This document shows positions 36,453 through 47,400 of a stretch of 64,000 nt of DNA, piece after piece. Below the pieces are notes generated by a model. It was given only the letters and a program-made list of their open reading frames with translations. It searched no databases and was not told the DNA's origin. Position numbers and translations under genes: made by a program. Every line of letters begins with the position of its first letter. The stretch's first letter is position 1. The DNA comes from Rosettibacter sp964572725 (GTDB lineage Bacteria; Bacteroidota; Ignavibacteria; Ignavibacteriales; Melioribacteraceae), in assembly GCA_964572725.1 (NCBI GenBank), contig CAZNFW010000011.1, positions 4,218-68,217 on the forward strand, given 5' to 3'.

Positions 36453-36760
36453 ATTCGTGATAATTCGTGTAATTCGCGGCTTAAGATTAATCTCGAGATA
36501 AATCCCCAGTTAAAGTTTTCCTCGTGTAATTAGAGACTTAAATTTTATTCGAAATAAATCTCGACTTACTTCGATTAATGGTATAAACAAGATACTTCGC
36601 TTCGCTCAGTATGACTTTTTGAATTTTTTCACTGGAGGTTTTTATTGAGTTAAATTAATTAATAAAATTTCATTTTATGTTACCAATTTTTTATTCGTGA
36701 AAATTCGTGTAATTAGCGGCTTAAATAATGTTCTCGAGATGAATCTCGAGTTACAGTTTT
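36453..36760. repeat. Gene-free stretch with two degenerate 67-bp direct repeats
   Basis: The 520 bases between 36338 and 36857 hold no gene. Two imperfect direct copies (36453-36519 and 36693-36760) share ATTCGTGA-AATTCGTGTAATT-GCGGCTTAA and then TCTCGAGAT-AATC; a third, more eroded copy lies at 36521-36579. The second copy contains a near-tandem palindrome CTCGAGAT-GA-ATCTCGAG at 36733-36750. Between the copies is CTTCGCTTCGCTCAGTATGAC (split here: CTTCGCTTCG, CTCAGTATGAC), a kind of extragenic motif common in related genomes. It looks like a decaying extragenic repeat family. Confidence 0.6.
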
Positions 36761-36857
36761 TACGAAACGGTGTTTAGTGTTACATATTTTGTAATATTGA
36801 TAATAAAATCATTCTATCAAAATCATCTTCTTTATTAAAAATATTTCCTACTTTTTA

Positions 36858-37703
36858 TTAGTTTTCATGATTTATATTATCATTATAATTTTTAAGATAT
36901 TCTCCTATATCAGTCATAGGTGCCACCCAGATATCTTTTTCGTTTTGCTTTAGATAACTTAAAAGCTTACGATGAGCTTCTGATGAAACATTAATTGAGT
37001 GTTCTCCACCTACTCCATGAAATAGAAAAACTAAAAGTGCATTTTCATTCATTGCTTTTTTGACAAGTTCAATTAAATCTTCACCAGATTCACCATTAAC
37101 CATATAACATCCAATATTAAATAAATCAATTTCATTAATCTTTTGAATTATTCCACCCACTCCGCGTGCTGCAATAAAATATTTTTTGACAATATCAACA
37201 AAAGATGTATCACCCACTTTCATATCTCCGCAAGTGTAAGCGAAAGTTCTGTTTTTCTTCCCATCAATTGCTTCAAGTAAAACATTAGATATTTCGATTT
37301 CATCTGTTATTCTTTGAATTGTGTATTTATTTAAATCATATTCCGGCTTAACCCATTCTCTGCCTTTCATATTACCTGCACAAGGATGAAACAACGTATG
37401 ATTGCCTAACTCATGACCATGTTTTGAAGCTAAAGCCCAATCTTGAATTCTGTTCTTAAATGCAGGTGAATTTCCGGGTACATAAAAAGTGGCTTTAAAA
37501 TTCAAAGAATCTAATAATGGAATTACTTTATCGAGATGTATATTCAATGCATCATCATAAGTTAATGCAACTGCACATTTTTTATTATTCCACAATTTTT
37601 TTTCCTGAGCAAATGATATGCTTTTAAGAAAAATCAAAACGAATAATAAAAGTTGCATAACAATAATCAAAGAAAAAGCTTCTTTATTATTTATCGATTT
37701 CAT
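36858..37703 (-). CDS. Polysaccharide deacetylase family protein (CE4-like), secreted
   Basis: A protein of about 281 residues with a signal peptide (residues 10-32, SLIIVMQLLLFVLIFLKSISFA) and a NodB-type deacetylase domain: the metal/catalytic motif ALTYDDALN (TYDD, with the catalytic pair DD) and the HxxxxH-like ELGNHTLFHPC. Such enzymes remove acetyl groups from xylan, chitin or peptidoglycan sugars; acetyl-xylan is the natural guess beside xylanases. ATG 37703 is preferred over the in-frame TTG at 37715 because it places a basic MKS leader before the hydrophobic core. Confidence 0.85.
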   Translation of the reverse strand: MKSINNKEAFSLIIVMQLLLFVLIFLKSISFAQEKKLWNNKKCAVALTYDDALNIHLDKVIPLLDSLNFKATFYVPGNSPAFKNRIQDWALASKHGHELGNHTLFHPCAGNMKGREWVKPEYDLNKYTIQRITDEIEISNVLLEAIDGKKNRTFAYTCGDMKVGDTSFVDIVKKYFIAARGVGGIIQKINEIDLFNIGCYMVNGESGEDLIELVKKAMNENALLVFLFHGVGGEHSINVSSEAHRKLLSYLKQNEKDIWVAPMTDIGEYLKNYNDNINHEN

Positions 37704-38031
37704 AACTATACCCAAAATTATTTCTAATTAGAATTAATTATTTTATTCTTTTTAAGAAACTCACGAATTTCTGAAAAACTTTTTATTAAATTTTCTTCTT
37801 TGTATTTATTCAGTTTTATGATAGTAATCTTAAGTGCTGCGTTTATCTCAACTATAAAAAATTTTACAGTGCTTTTATGCGGATATCTTAATAGTAAAAA
37901 GACTACAAATTGTTTCAAATTAACTTCAAAAAAATATTAACAGAATAAAAGTTAATAAAACAATACCAATGAAAATTAAAATTCAATTTGACTAAAGAAC
38001 ATTCATTTGATGCAATATCTCTTTCATATAA

Positions 38032-39936
38032 TTATTCTGATACAAATGTTGTTATGCTTAAAGGTTCCAAAGTAAAAGTAAATTTATTATTAACAACATT
38101 AATCACATTACCTTTTTGACAATTTTTGTTCTCCGAGGTTGTATATGGTATAAAGGAAGTAACCGAGCTGTTTTGTATTCTGAATACATTTTGTATTTCA
38201 TTATTACTTGAGTTAATAGCAACTATAATTATCTTTGAAGATGAAGGATCTTTATAAGCAGTCACATCAACACTGCTAACACCAGGCGCAACACTGCTTT
38301 CAACTCTGAAATAACCCGGTCTAATAAATCTTGCAAACTGTGACATTACATAACCTTTTTTTGTTACATCGCCTTTACGGCCGCTGTTATATTCACCATC
38401 GCTAATTGGCCCATAAAATCTTACAATATACCACCACACATAAGCACTCATCCCAGCTTGCATTACATCTGTAATTTCCTGTGCTACAGGAAAAGCTAAC
38501 GACCATTTTACAGGATTATCTCTATATTGTTCTTCACTTCCGGTTAAATGTTCTGTCATCCAGATTTCTTTACCTTTTTGTTCTGCTAATGGATAAGGTG
38601 CTAAACCACCGCCATAAATATGTCCAGCAACTATATCAAGATTATTGCAAGCAACTGAATCATTCAGTATTGGGTCAGACATTTGACGTCTAAACTGATA
38701 AGATTCTGGTGCCATTATTTTTGTATTAATCGATTGTGCATTTTCTCTTAAAAATTTTACCATTTGTTGGGGTGTCCAATCACACGACTCATATGTAACT
38801 TTAATATCTGGTTCATTCTGTATTGAAACAGCATAAATTGGTACTCCTTGATTTTCCATAAATTTTACAAATGCATTAAGATGATTTGCATAATCATCAT
38901 AAGCATCTGCTCTTAATTCTCCACTTATAGTATTGTTATTTGTTTTCATTGATGCAGGTGGACTCCATGGAGATGCAATTATTATAGCTCCTTTTTCATG
39001 TGCTTTTTTTGCTGTTGGAACATTTGTAAACCAGGAGTTGCTGTCAGGTTGTATTCTGATTCTTAATATTGTAAATCCAAGTTGTCCATCTCCTGTACCA
39101 AACGCGGTTTCAATTTCTGAATCATTCATATCAGGCCGCCATTGAACAATATTCGCGGCTCCAAAACCTCTAATTATCTGATAAGTTTTTTCAGGGTCAA
39201 TAGACAAAGTAGTAACATAATTTATTGAAAAGTTAATTGTTGTATCTCTATTAATAATAATATTATCATACTCAACAGGAATTATTATTGGTGTTGTATT
39301 TTCACTGTTTTGAATTCTTACTTTATATGCTGTACTTTGAAATTTTTTTGAAGAATAAGTAAAAGCTTTATTCTTTAGAGAAAAAGAATAGTTTAATGGC
39401 ACAAGCCCATTTGCATTTTGAGTAAATATCATTTTTTTAACCTGCGATTCACCACCTGCATCAAGCTTATAAAAATATATACCATTAGCAACTTTCTCTC
39501 CAAAATTATTTCGACCATCCCATAAAATATTATGCGCACCAACTGATTGTACTCCAGCATTAAATTTTCGCACAACTCTGCCAAGTATATCATAAATTGT
39601 AATTTGTACATCAGATTCTTTACTTAAACTATATGGTATTGATGTAGAAGATGAAAAAGGATTAGGGTAATTTTGACCAAGTATAAAATTATTAGGAATT
39701 TCATTATTGTTATCGGTTAAAGAAGTTAGAATATCAAGTTTATAGTTTCCATAATTATCTGTTAATGCAGTATACTTTTTTGTTGTATCTGAATTATCAA
39801 TAAAAGTTATTACTGCATCCTTAACAGGAAATCTAGAAGCAGTAATTTTACCATTAACTGAAAATGCTTGAGAATAAAGTGCAATAGAGAAAATGAAATA
39901 ATTAATAACTAAAAAAAATCGCAATTTAATATTCAT
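38032..39936 (-). CDS. GH30 (glucuronoxylanase-like) with an internal sorting-type domain
   Basis: A 634-residue secreted enzyme. Order of parts: signal peptide (1-24), a short carboxypeptidase-regulatory-like beta domain (25-70), an FlgD/type IX sorting-like domain (84-173, with GQNYPNPF, TIYDILGRVV, WDGRNNFGE and NGIYFYKLDAGG), then a GH30 catalytic region (about 253-634). The acid/base is E375 in SIQNEPD and the nucleophile E462 in WMTEHLTG; YESCDWTPQQM resembles subfamily 8 glucuronoxylanases. The sorting-type domain is normally C-terminal but here precedes the enzyme, and the C-terminus ends with the usual GH30 beta strand. It is in the xylan region between a deacetylase and a GH2. Confidence 0.88.
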   Translation of the reverse strand: MNIKLRFFLVINYFIFSIALYSQAFSVNGKITASRFPVKDAVITFIDNSDTTKKYTALTDNYGNYKLDILTSLTDNNNEIPNNFILGQNYPNPFSSSTSIPYSLSKESDVQITIYDILGRVVRKFNAGVQSVGAHNILWDGRNNFGEKVANGIYFYKLDAGGESQVKKMIFTQNANGLVPLNYSFSLKNKAFTYSSKKFQSTAYKVRIQNSENTTPIIIPVEYDNIIINRDTTINFSINYVTTLSIDPEKTYQIIRGFGAANIVQWRPDMNDSEIETAFGTGDGQLGFTILRIRIQPDSNSWFTNVPTAKKAHEKGAIIIASPWSPPASMKTNNNTISGELRADAYDDYANHLNAFVKFMENQGVPIYAVSIQNEPDIKVTYESCDWTPQQMVKFLRENAQSINTKIMAPESYQFRRQMSDPILNDSVACNNLDIVAGHIYGGGLAPYPLAEQKGKEIWMTEHLTGSEEQYRDNPVKWSLAFPVAQEITDVMQAGMSAYVWWYIVRFYGPISDGEYNSGRKGDVTKKGYVMSQFARFIRPGYFRVESSVAPGVSSVDVTAYKDPSSSKIIIVAINSSNNEIQNVFRIQNSSVTSFIPYTTSENKNCQKGNVINVVNNKFTFTLEPLSITTFVSE

Positions 39937-39991
39937 ATTAATTCCTGTTAATTTTTTTAATAAAAAGAAAAAAGATTATAAGAATTATAAA

Positions 39992-42730
39992 TTAATTAAT
40001 CAGTTTACTTTCAATAATAATATTTGCTTCTTTTAATCCATCTGCTTTTGCAGTAATTTTTATTTTACCTTGTTCATTGTATTTTGAACGAACTATTGCA
40101 AGAGCATAACCATTAAATGTATTACGAACATATGAAGGAAATGGTGTCATATCTGTTGGATTTCCATTATCTGTAGCAACTATTTCACCAGGTCCTTCAA
40201 TTTCAAATTTAATTTCGTTTGATGCTGTTGGAACTATATTTCCTTTTACATCTAAAATTTTAAGTGTAATAAATGACAAATCTGACCCATCAGCTTTTAT
40301 AATTTTTCTGTCTGCTTCTAAATTTAATTGAGCAGGTTCTGAAGAAGTTCGAACAATGTCTTCAGCCCATATTTTACCATTTTTATAAGCAATTACCTTT
40401 AATTCACCGGGTTCATATTTTATATCGTCCCAGCGTAAGCGGTATTCATACTGATTTTTTTTCTTTTTACCAAAAGATTTACCATTAAGAAATAATTCTG
40501 CTTCGTCGCCAGAAGTAAAAACATGAACTGGAGTAATTTTACCAATTCTATCCAACCAATTCCAATGAGGTAGAATATGAGCCATTGGCAAATCAGGCCG
40601 CCAATATGATTGATACAAATAAAAACGGTCTTTTTTAAATCCTGCCAAGTCAATAATTCCAAAATATGAACTGCGTGATTCGTAATAAGGAGTTGGTTCG
40701 CCAAGATAATCCCATCCGCTCCATACAAACCCGCCGGCTACAAAAGGATTTTGATCAAGAGTTGCAAATACTTTATCTGCAGATGAACCAAAATCAGCAG
40801 TATATAATTCGTAGGCACTTACAAATCTTTTTTGTGAATCTCCACCCGTACTGTCACTCACAGGGGCACTAACACCATCATACACCGGGAAAAGATAAGT
40901 GCTGCGACTGCTTAATGCTGCAGCATTTTCACTGCTGAGTATTACTTTATCCGGAAATTTTTTGTGAAATGCTAAATATAGAGGTTCAGTTTTTATGCCT
41001 TTCAAATGTGAATATGCAGGTGCATTTCTTATTCCTTCACCCTGATAATTAAGACTAATAATATCCCAGACTTTAGAAAAAGGCATATCTGGTTTTGCAT
41101 AATTCATTGCAGCAGTTATTGGTCGAGTAGAATCTTCTTCTTTAGCAATATTTTTTAAAATTTGTGCTATTGATGCACCTTGTTCATTTGTATATTGTTC
41201 GCCCACTTCATTTCCTACGCTCCAGATAATCACAGAAGGATGATTTCTGTCTCTTCGTATAAAAGCTCTCAAATCCTGTTCATGCCAATCTTTGAAAATA
41301 AGATGGAAATCCAGAGGAGTTTTTTTTCTTTCCCATACATCAAATATTTCATCAATAACTAAAAATCCCATTTGATCAGTTAATTCAAGAAATTCTGGAG
41401 CTGGCGGATTGTGAGCAAAACGAATAGCATTACATCCCATTTCGCGAAGTATTTCAAGCTGACGTTCAGCTGCTCTTCTATTAAATGCTGCACCTAATGC
41501 TCCAAGGTCGTGATGCAGATTTACTCCATTTATTTTGACTTTATTACCATTAATTAAAATACCTTTGTTAGGATTGAATTCAATTGAACGAATGCCAAAT
41601 TTTGTTTCGTAATTATCCACGAGTTTACCATTAACATACAATTCTGTAACTGCCACATATAAATTTGGTTTTTGTACAGGCGGCGGTCCCCATAATTTTG
41701 GTTTTTTAATTAAAATAGAATCATAAACTTCAATTGTTTTGTTTTTTGTAATATCGATTTTTTGAGGTTTAAAACTTTCTGCTGTCTTTCGAACTTTTTG
41801 CCCCTTTTTATTTAATTCATAAATTTTTGTTACCGTTGTTATTTGAACATCGTCATTCGAATCATTTTTTATAATGACTCTTAAATTAACTGTTGCTGAT
41901 GAGTTAGACACATTGCTTGTTGTTATATAAGTACCCCAATGATTTATATGAATGGGATTAGTTTTCGTCAACCATACATTTCTGTAAATTCCCCCTCCAG
42001 GATACCAGCGAGATGAATTAGGAGGATTATCTAATCGAATTGCAATAATATTTTCATTACCATAATTAATATAAGGTGTAATATCAAGATACCATGAAGC
42101 ATATCCATAAGGCCATCCACCTGCAAGATGGCCATTAATCCATACCATTGCATAGGACATAGCTCCATCTACTTCAAGAAAAAAGCGTTTGTTTTTATCT
42201 GCTTCGGGTATAAAAATTTTTTTTCTGTACCATGCCACACCATGACTTGGTAAACGACCCATACTTCCACCTACTTCAGAATTTTTACCTTCGAAAAATG
42301 GTCCTTTAATTGCCCAATCATGCGGAAGATTAACTTCTTCCCACATACTATCATCATAATCTTTTAATACAAATGGGAAATTACCCCCAGGATTACCAGA
42401 AGGTCTTTTATAATATTTAGTAATATCTTTTATAAATTCATTTCCTGTAGGCAATATCCATGGTTTAAGAACCATTTTATTAGTATTAACAATTTGAGCT
42501 TCTGTAGGTACAGCATCGGCAGGTTTATTATCGTCGTAATTTTTTATATCAGGTCTTACATCGTATATCAGACTATCAGCAATATTCTGTGATTCGTACT
42601 TATAAAAACGCCACCCGTTATTAATTAAAATTTTTTGTCTTACATTATTACTTTCATGAATTTGCTGTGAATAAGCTGAAGAAAAAATAAATATTGCAAA
42701 CAAAAGCTTAGAAATAATTTTAAGAATCAT
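39992..42730 (-). CDS. GH2 beta-galactosidase-like enzyme with DUF4982 domain, secreted
   Basis: A 912-residue glycoside hydrolase of family 2 with a signal peptide (1-22). The layout is jelly-roll sugar-binding domain (about 130-260), immunoglobulin-like domain, TIM barrel (about 390-700), and a C-terminal DUF4982 region (HWNWLDRIGKITPVHVFTSG, DEAELFLNGKSFGK) plus further beta domains. The acid/base is E508 in WSVGNEVGEQ and the nucleophile E601 in ILSSENAAAL. GH2 enzymes of this kind remove beta-galactosyl, beta-glucuronyl or beta-mannosyl groups; the true substrate cannot be fixed by eye. There is no type IX sorting tail, so it is probably periplasmic. Confidence 0.9.
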   Translation of the reverse strand: MILKIISKLLFAIFIFSSAYSQQIHESNNVRQKILINNGWRFYKYESQNIADSLIYDVRPDIKNYDDNKPADAVPTEAQIVNTNKMVLKPWILPTGNEFIKDITKYYKRPSGNPGGNFPFVLKDYDDSMWEEVNLPHDWAIKGPFFEGKNSEVGGSMGRLPSHGVAWYRKKIFIPEADKNKRFFLEVDGAMSYAMVWINGHLAGGWPYGYASWYLDITPYINYGNENIIAIRLDNPPNSSRWYPGGGIYRNVWLTKTNPIHINHWGTYITTSNVSNSSATVNLRVIIKNDSNDDVQITTVTKIYELNKKGQKVRKTAESFKPQKIDITKNKTIEVYDSILIKKPKLWGPPPVQKPNLYVAVTELYVNGKLVDNYETKFGIRSIEFNPNKGILINGNKVKINGVNLHHDLGALGAAFNRRAAERQLEILREMGCNAIRFAHNPPAPEFLELTDQMGFLVIDEIFDVWERKKTPLDFHLIFKDWHEQDLRAFIRRDRNHPSVIIWSVGNEVGEQYTNEQGASIAQILKNIAKEEDSTRPITAAMNYAKPDMPFSKVWDIISLNYQGEGIRNAPAYSHLKGIKTEPLYLAFHKKFPDKVILSSENAAALSSRSTYLFPVYDGVSAPVSDSTGGDSQKRFVSAYELYTADFGSSADKVFATLDQNPFVAGGFVWSGWDYLGEPTPYYESRSSYFGIIDLAGFKKDRFYLYQSYWRPDLPMAHILPHWNWLDRIGKITPVHVFTSGDEAELFLNGKSFGKKKKNQYEYRLRWDDIKYEPGELKVIAYKNGKIWAEDIVRTSSEPAQLNLEADRKIIKADGSDLSFITLKILDVKGNIVPTASNEIKFEIEGPGEIVATDNGNPTDMTPFPSYVRNTFNGYALAIVRSKYNEQGKIKITAKADGLKEANIIIESKLIN

Positions 42731-42821
42731 TTTTTAATTTTTTGTTTGAGGTATAAAATTAAATTACATAGAGACTTATTAACCAGATTACATTAAGAAA
42801 GATGTTATTAAAGAATTAAAA

Positions 42822-44390
42822 TTATTTTTGAATTATTAATTTCCTATTAAAAATTTTACTACCAGCTTTTAATTGATAGAAATAAATACCACTTGCTAAA
42901 TCAGCAGCATCAAATATTATTGAATAAGTTCCGGGAATTTTTTGTTCATTTACAAGCGTTTTAATTTTTCTGCCCAATAAATCAAACACAGCTAATGAAA
43001 CATTTGCGTTTTCATCAATATTATAACGAATTACAGTTGATGAATTAAAAGGATTAGGATAATTCTGATACAGATAAAATTCAGTTTTTATAATATTATC
43101 ATCAATAGAAAGAATTTTATCCCCAGTAGAAAACTTAACTTCTGCTGTAAATTCACTTTCTCCAAATGAATTAATTGCTTTCACGCGCCAGTAATATGTG
43201 GTATTTTCTTCAAGCGGCATTAAATTAATTAGAGTATCTTTAACGAGTGTATCGACCACGATTCTAATAAAATTACTAAACTTAGAAACCTGGACCTGAT
43301 AAAATTCAGCTCTTAGAGATTTTCTCCATTTCAATGTAGCATTTCTAAAAACATTGACAGAATCAATTGGAGATAATAAAACAGGTTGAATAGGTGAATT
43401 CACATACTGCTTTAGCCATTGCATTGCTGGTCTTTCATCATTATTAGATAAAATTAAGTAAGTATAAGGGTGAGCAGTCCAAACATCTCCTTGAATATAA
43501 CCCCAGAAAGTAATTCCTTTAACTTGAGGATGAGACCAGAAAATTGGGAAATAAATTTTGTATTGTTCAAGCTGAGCCTGGTCGTTATACTCATCAATAT
43601 CAAATTCTGTTATGTAAATTGGAAGACCAGTAGCAGCAATTCTTTCAAGGTTTGATTTTATGGTACTGATGTTATAGACATATTTATTAGTAGTTGCATC
43701 AGTTTCACTTCGAAATTCAAAATAATGACCCTGTATTCCAATGCCATCAATTAAATTTCTGCTTTTTAATAACTCAATTAATTTAATGTAGTTAGTTGTA
43801 GTCAAATTATCGTGAAGAACATTATACTCATTTAACAAAAGTTGAGCTGAAGGAGGACAATACTTTCTTGCTAATTCAAAAGCACGAATAACCCAATCCC
43901 ATCCTGTTGAACCGTTCCCTCCAAGAGCTTCTTTGTATGAAGGTGGTGCATGAAAAGGTTCATTAACAACATCAACAAGTGCCATTTTAGGATATCTTTC
44001 GCCAATAGCTTTAATCCAGTTTTCAACTGCTTCTCTTTGTTGAGCAGTATCGAGGGATTTAATCCAGTAGGGTTCCTGCTGTCCCCAAATAAGTGTATGC
44101 TCTTTAAATAATAAACCTCTATTTACAGCAAAATTGTAAATTTTATCTAAGTTAGTCCAATTATAAACACCTTTTGTTTTTTCAACTGAGCCCCATTTGC
44201 CATCATTACCTGGAGTAATTTGATTCCAGTATTTATCAAAATTACGCCATATGTAGCTGCTTGACCCAGCACCAAGAAATTTTTCTTTACCATTTGCAAG
44301 TGGCTGACCTAGTATTAATTGTTTGAAAATTAAAAAGAAAAATAAAATTGAAGTATTCAGAAGAACTTTTTTAATTCCAACAAAATTCAT
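42822..44390 (-). CDS. GH10 endo-1,4-beta-xylanase with Fn3 and type IX sorting domain
   Basis: A protein of about 522 residues that cuts the beta-1,4-xylan backbone. After a signal peptide come the GH10 barrel (roughly 35-335), a fibronectin type III domain (about 340-425), and a C-terminal type IX sorting domain (NYPNPFNSSTVIRY, DLLGRKIKTLVNEQ, ASGIYFYQLKAG). The acid/base is E144 in VDVVNEPFHA and the nucleophile E262 in IYITEFDIDEY (numbering from the ATG at 44390). An in-frame TTG at 44417 is a possible earlier start but gives no better signal peptide. The sorting domain predicts surface attachment or release. Confidence 0.95.
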   Translation of the reverse strand: MNFVGIKKVLLNTSILFFFLIFKQLILGQPLANGKEKFLGAGSSSYIWRNFDKYWNQITPGNDGKWGSVEKTKGVYNWTNLDKIYNFAVNRGLLFKEHTLIWGQQEPYWIKSLDTAQQREAVENWIKAIGERYPKMALVDVVNEPFHAPPSYKEALGGNGSTGWDWVIRAFELARKYCPPSAQLLLNEYNVLHDNLTTTNYIKLIELLKSRNLIDGIGIQGHYFEFRSETDATTNKYVYNISTIKSNLERIAATGLPIYITEFDIDEYNDQAQLEQYKIYFPIFWSHPQVKGITFWGYIQGDVWTAHPYTYLILSNNDERPAMQWLKQYVNSPIQPVLLSPIDSVNVFRNATLKWRKSLRAEFYQVQVSKFSNFIRIVVDTLVKDTLINLMPLEENTTYYWRVKAINSFGESEFTAEVKFSTGDKILSIDDNIIKTEFYLYQNYPNPFNSSTVIRYNIDENANVSLAVFDLLGRKIKTLVNEQKIPGTYSIIFDAADLASGIYFYQLKAGSKIFNRKLIIQK

Positions 44391-44433
44391 TTTTTTATCC
44401 GTATAAGAATTGAACAAAAAAGTGAAATTAAAT

Positions 44434-44459
44434 TACAGCCCGCACTTACGCGGGCTGTA
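44434..44459 (-). terminator. GC-rich hairpin downstream of the large surface protein gene
   Basis: TACAGCCCGC at 44434-44443 pairs perfectly with 44450-44459 around a 6-base loop. It lies 30 bases after the stop of the large repeat protein and just upstream of the xylanase start, so it should separate or attenuate the two transcripts. Confidence 0.75.
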
Positions 44460-44489
44460 TTAATAATAGTTATTACAAAAAAGCTAATG

Positions 44490-47400
44490 CTATTTCATAA
44501 GTATCAATTTCTTAACACTTACAAAATCACCAGCTTTTAATGAATAGAAGTAAACACCTGAAGAAAGATTAGAAGCATCAAAGTTAACTTTGTAATATCC
44601 TGCATTCAAATTTTCGTTAACTAATACTGCAACTTCTCTTCCTAATACATCATAAACAACAAGTTTTACATTATCGCTCTTTGGCAGACCAAATTCAATT
44701 GTAGTAGATGGATTGAATGGATTTGGATAATTCTGATTGAGAATATAATCTGTTGGAATTTCTCCAGCAGCTAATTCTCTTACAGAAACTATTGTATCAG
44801 GTACAGAAATTGGGTTACCCAAATCAACCATTACATCATAGAGATTAAGTTTTGTAGCATTTGCAAGGTTGCTCAAAGCAAAGTTGATGCTATTTATTTT
44901 CGTTACAGATTTCTTTGTATCAGTCAAAATACCACCAAAGTGATAAGACTTATCTTCTTTGAAAATGTAGAAACGAACTTCATTATTGCCGTCAGCTTTC
45001 TTAGAAATTGAGAATGCAAAATCATACATTCCTGCTGAAGCAACAGCATTCCTTGGTTTTTGAGGAACATCTGCTAATGCATAGTTTGCAGAATCTAAAG
45101 TTTCATACCAAGTACCATTTACAACAGCACCAACAGAGCCTACAGTTTTAGCAGCACCCCAATGATTTCTTTCGTTTCTGCCACTTGGTGGTGCAAATAA
45201 ATAGCCTGTAATTCCAGTTTCAGCTCCACTCCATTCAAAACCATTTTCGGTTTGATTGAGTCTGCCTAAATTAGGATGATAATCAAGACCGATTCTCAAG
45301 GAAGACCATCCTTCAAATCCGCCACCAACTAATTCCATTTTCCCAGTAATAATCAAAGCTTTTTTAGAAGTAATTTCTATTGGTTCAAAGAATGCACCAC
45401 TTATAGCAGACCAACCAAATGATTTTTTATCTCCGGAAATTGTAGCATTACCAATAACTTCACCAGGAGTTAATTTCCATCCACCAGTTTTAGCACCAAT
45501 GAATCCCCATCTTTCAACGTAATAAGCCTGCCATGGAGCTTCTGGAACTGTAATTGGGTCACCCATATCAACTTGAACATCTTCAAGGTACATTCCAGTA
45601 ATCGGATTGCTTGAATTCAGTGAGAAGCATACACCATTAAATGTTGGAGCTATAGTTGTTGTATCGATGAGAGTTCCTCCCCACCAATAACTATTATCTT
45701 CTTTAATCATGTAGAATCTTAATTCTTTTGTACCATCAGCTTTTGGTTGAACTGAAATTGCAAAATTGTATGTTCCTTTACTAAATATTGCACCAGATGG
45801 TTTTTGATACACAGGTCCTAATGATAAATTACTTCCATAAGTACTTATCCAGTTACCATTTCTCACAACACCGACATGACCTGCACCTCCAGCAGCCCAG
45901 CCTGGTAATTCGTTAGCCCCACTTTGTGGAGTTAACAAATATCCTCTTGCATAATTTTCTTTACCGCTCCAAGCTGCATCCTTCGTACCTGGATTTTGCA
46001 ATGTTCCTGCACTATCATGGTAGAAAATTCCATATCTTAATGCACTCCAAGTACTTGGATCTGCACCTTCAAATCTAATTTTACCAGTTACAATAACAGC
46101 TTTCTTCAAGGTTGCTGTAACTGGTTCTAAAAATCCACCTCTAATTGTTGACCATACTGAACCTGTTGTAATACCAGAGCTGCCTTCTTTAGCTTTTATT
46201 CCAGCATTACCAACTACATCGCCAGGAACAAATTCTGCACTGGAACTAAATCTTACTAATTTACCCCATCTTTCTACATAATAAGCTTGCCATGGAGCTT
46301 CTGGAACTTCAATAGGAGCACCCATATCAACCATAACATCTTCCAAATACATACCTTTGAGAGGATTATTTTCTGCACCATTACCTCCATTCAAGCCAAA
46401 GCATACACCATTAAATGTTGGTGGTATCCATGTAGTATCTGTGAACGTTCCGCCCCACCAGTAACTATTGTCTTCTTTAATCACATAAAATCTTAATTCT
46501 TTAGTTCCATCTGTTTTTGGTTGAACAGATATAGCAAAATTATATGTTCCTTCATTAAAAATTGCACCTGTTGGTTTTTGATTAACAGCACCTATTGCTA
46601 AATTATTACCATATGTGCTTATCCAGTTACCATTTCTTACAACACCTACATGACCTGCTCCACCTGCTGCCCAACCTGGTAATTCATTTGCATCACTTTG
46701 CGGAATTAATAAATATCCTTTAGCAAACGTTTCTTTACCTGACCAAGTTGCATCTGCAGAGTTTGCATTCTGCAATACACCTGCACTATCATGTTGGAAT
46801 ATGCCAAATCTTAAACCGCTCCATGTGCTTGGACCAGCACCTTCAAATCTAATTTTGCCTTTTACAATTATAGCTTTAGATGTAGTAGCAGTAATTGGTT
46901 TAATAAACCCACCTCTAATTACTGTCCAACCCTGATTACTTGGAATTTGACCGCCATCTTTTCCTTTAACACCGGCATTACCAACTACATCACCTGGTAC
47001 AAATTCAGCAGTTGGGCTGAATCTTACAAATTTACCCCAATTTTCAACATAGTAAGGCTGCCATGGTGCTTCTGGGACAGTTATTGGGCTGCCAAGTTGT
47101 ACTCTCACACCATATAATTTGAAGGCACTCATTTTTGTAGTAATACCATCACCAACACCAAAGCATATTCCATTAAATCTGGTAGTGATTTGTGCTGTAT
47201 CAATTACAGTTCCTCCGAACCAATATTTTTTATCTACATGGTACATGTACCAGCGAATTTCATTTGTTCCATTAGGTAGAGGTTGAACTGAAATTGCAAA
47301 ATCATAAACTCCGCCAACAATTTCTGCCAAAGCAGGTTCCTGTTCAATCGCTGCAATCGGCCAACCATTGTNNNNNNNNNNNNNNCATTAATAGTCCAGA

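Noticed and set aside
37724..37918. 64-codon minus-strand ORF between the deacetylase and the GH30 gene
   Set aside because: Lys/Ile-rich composition, no ribosome site and no recognisable motif; the gap is very AT-rich, where open frames of this size arise by chance. A remnant of a former gene cannot be excluded.
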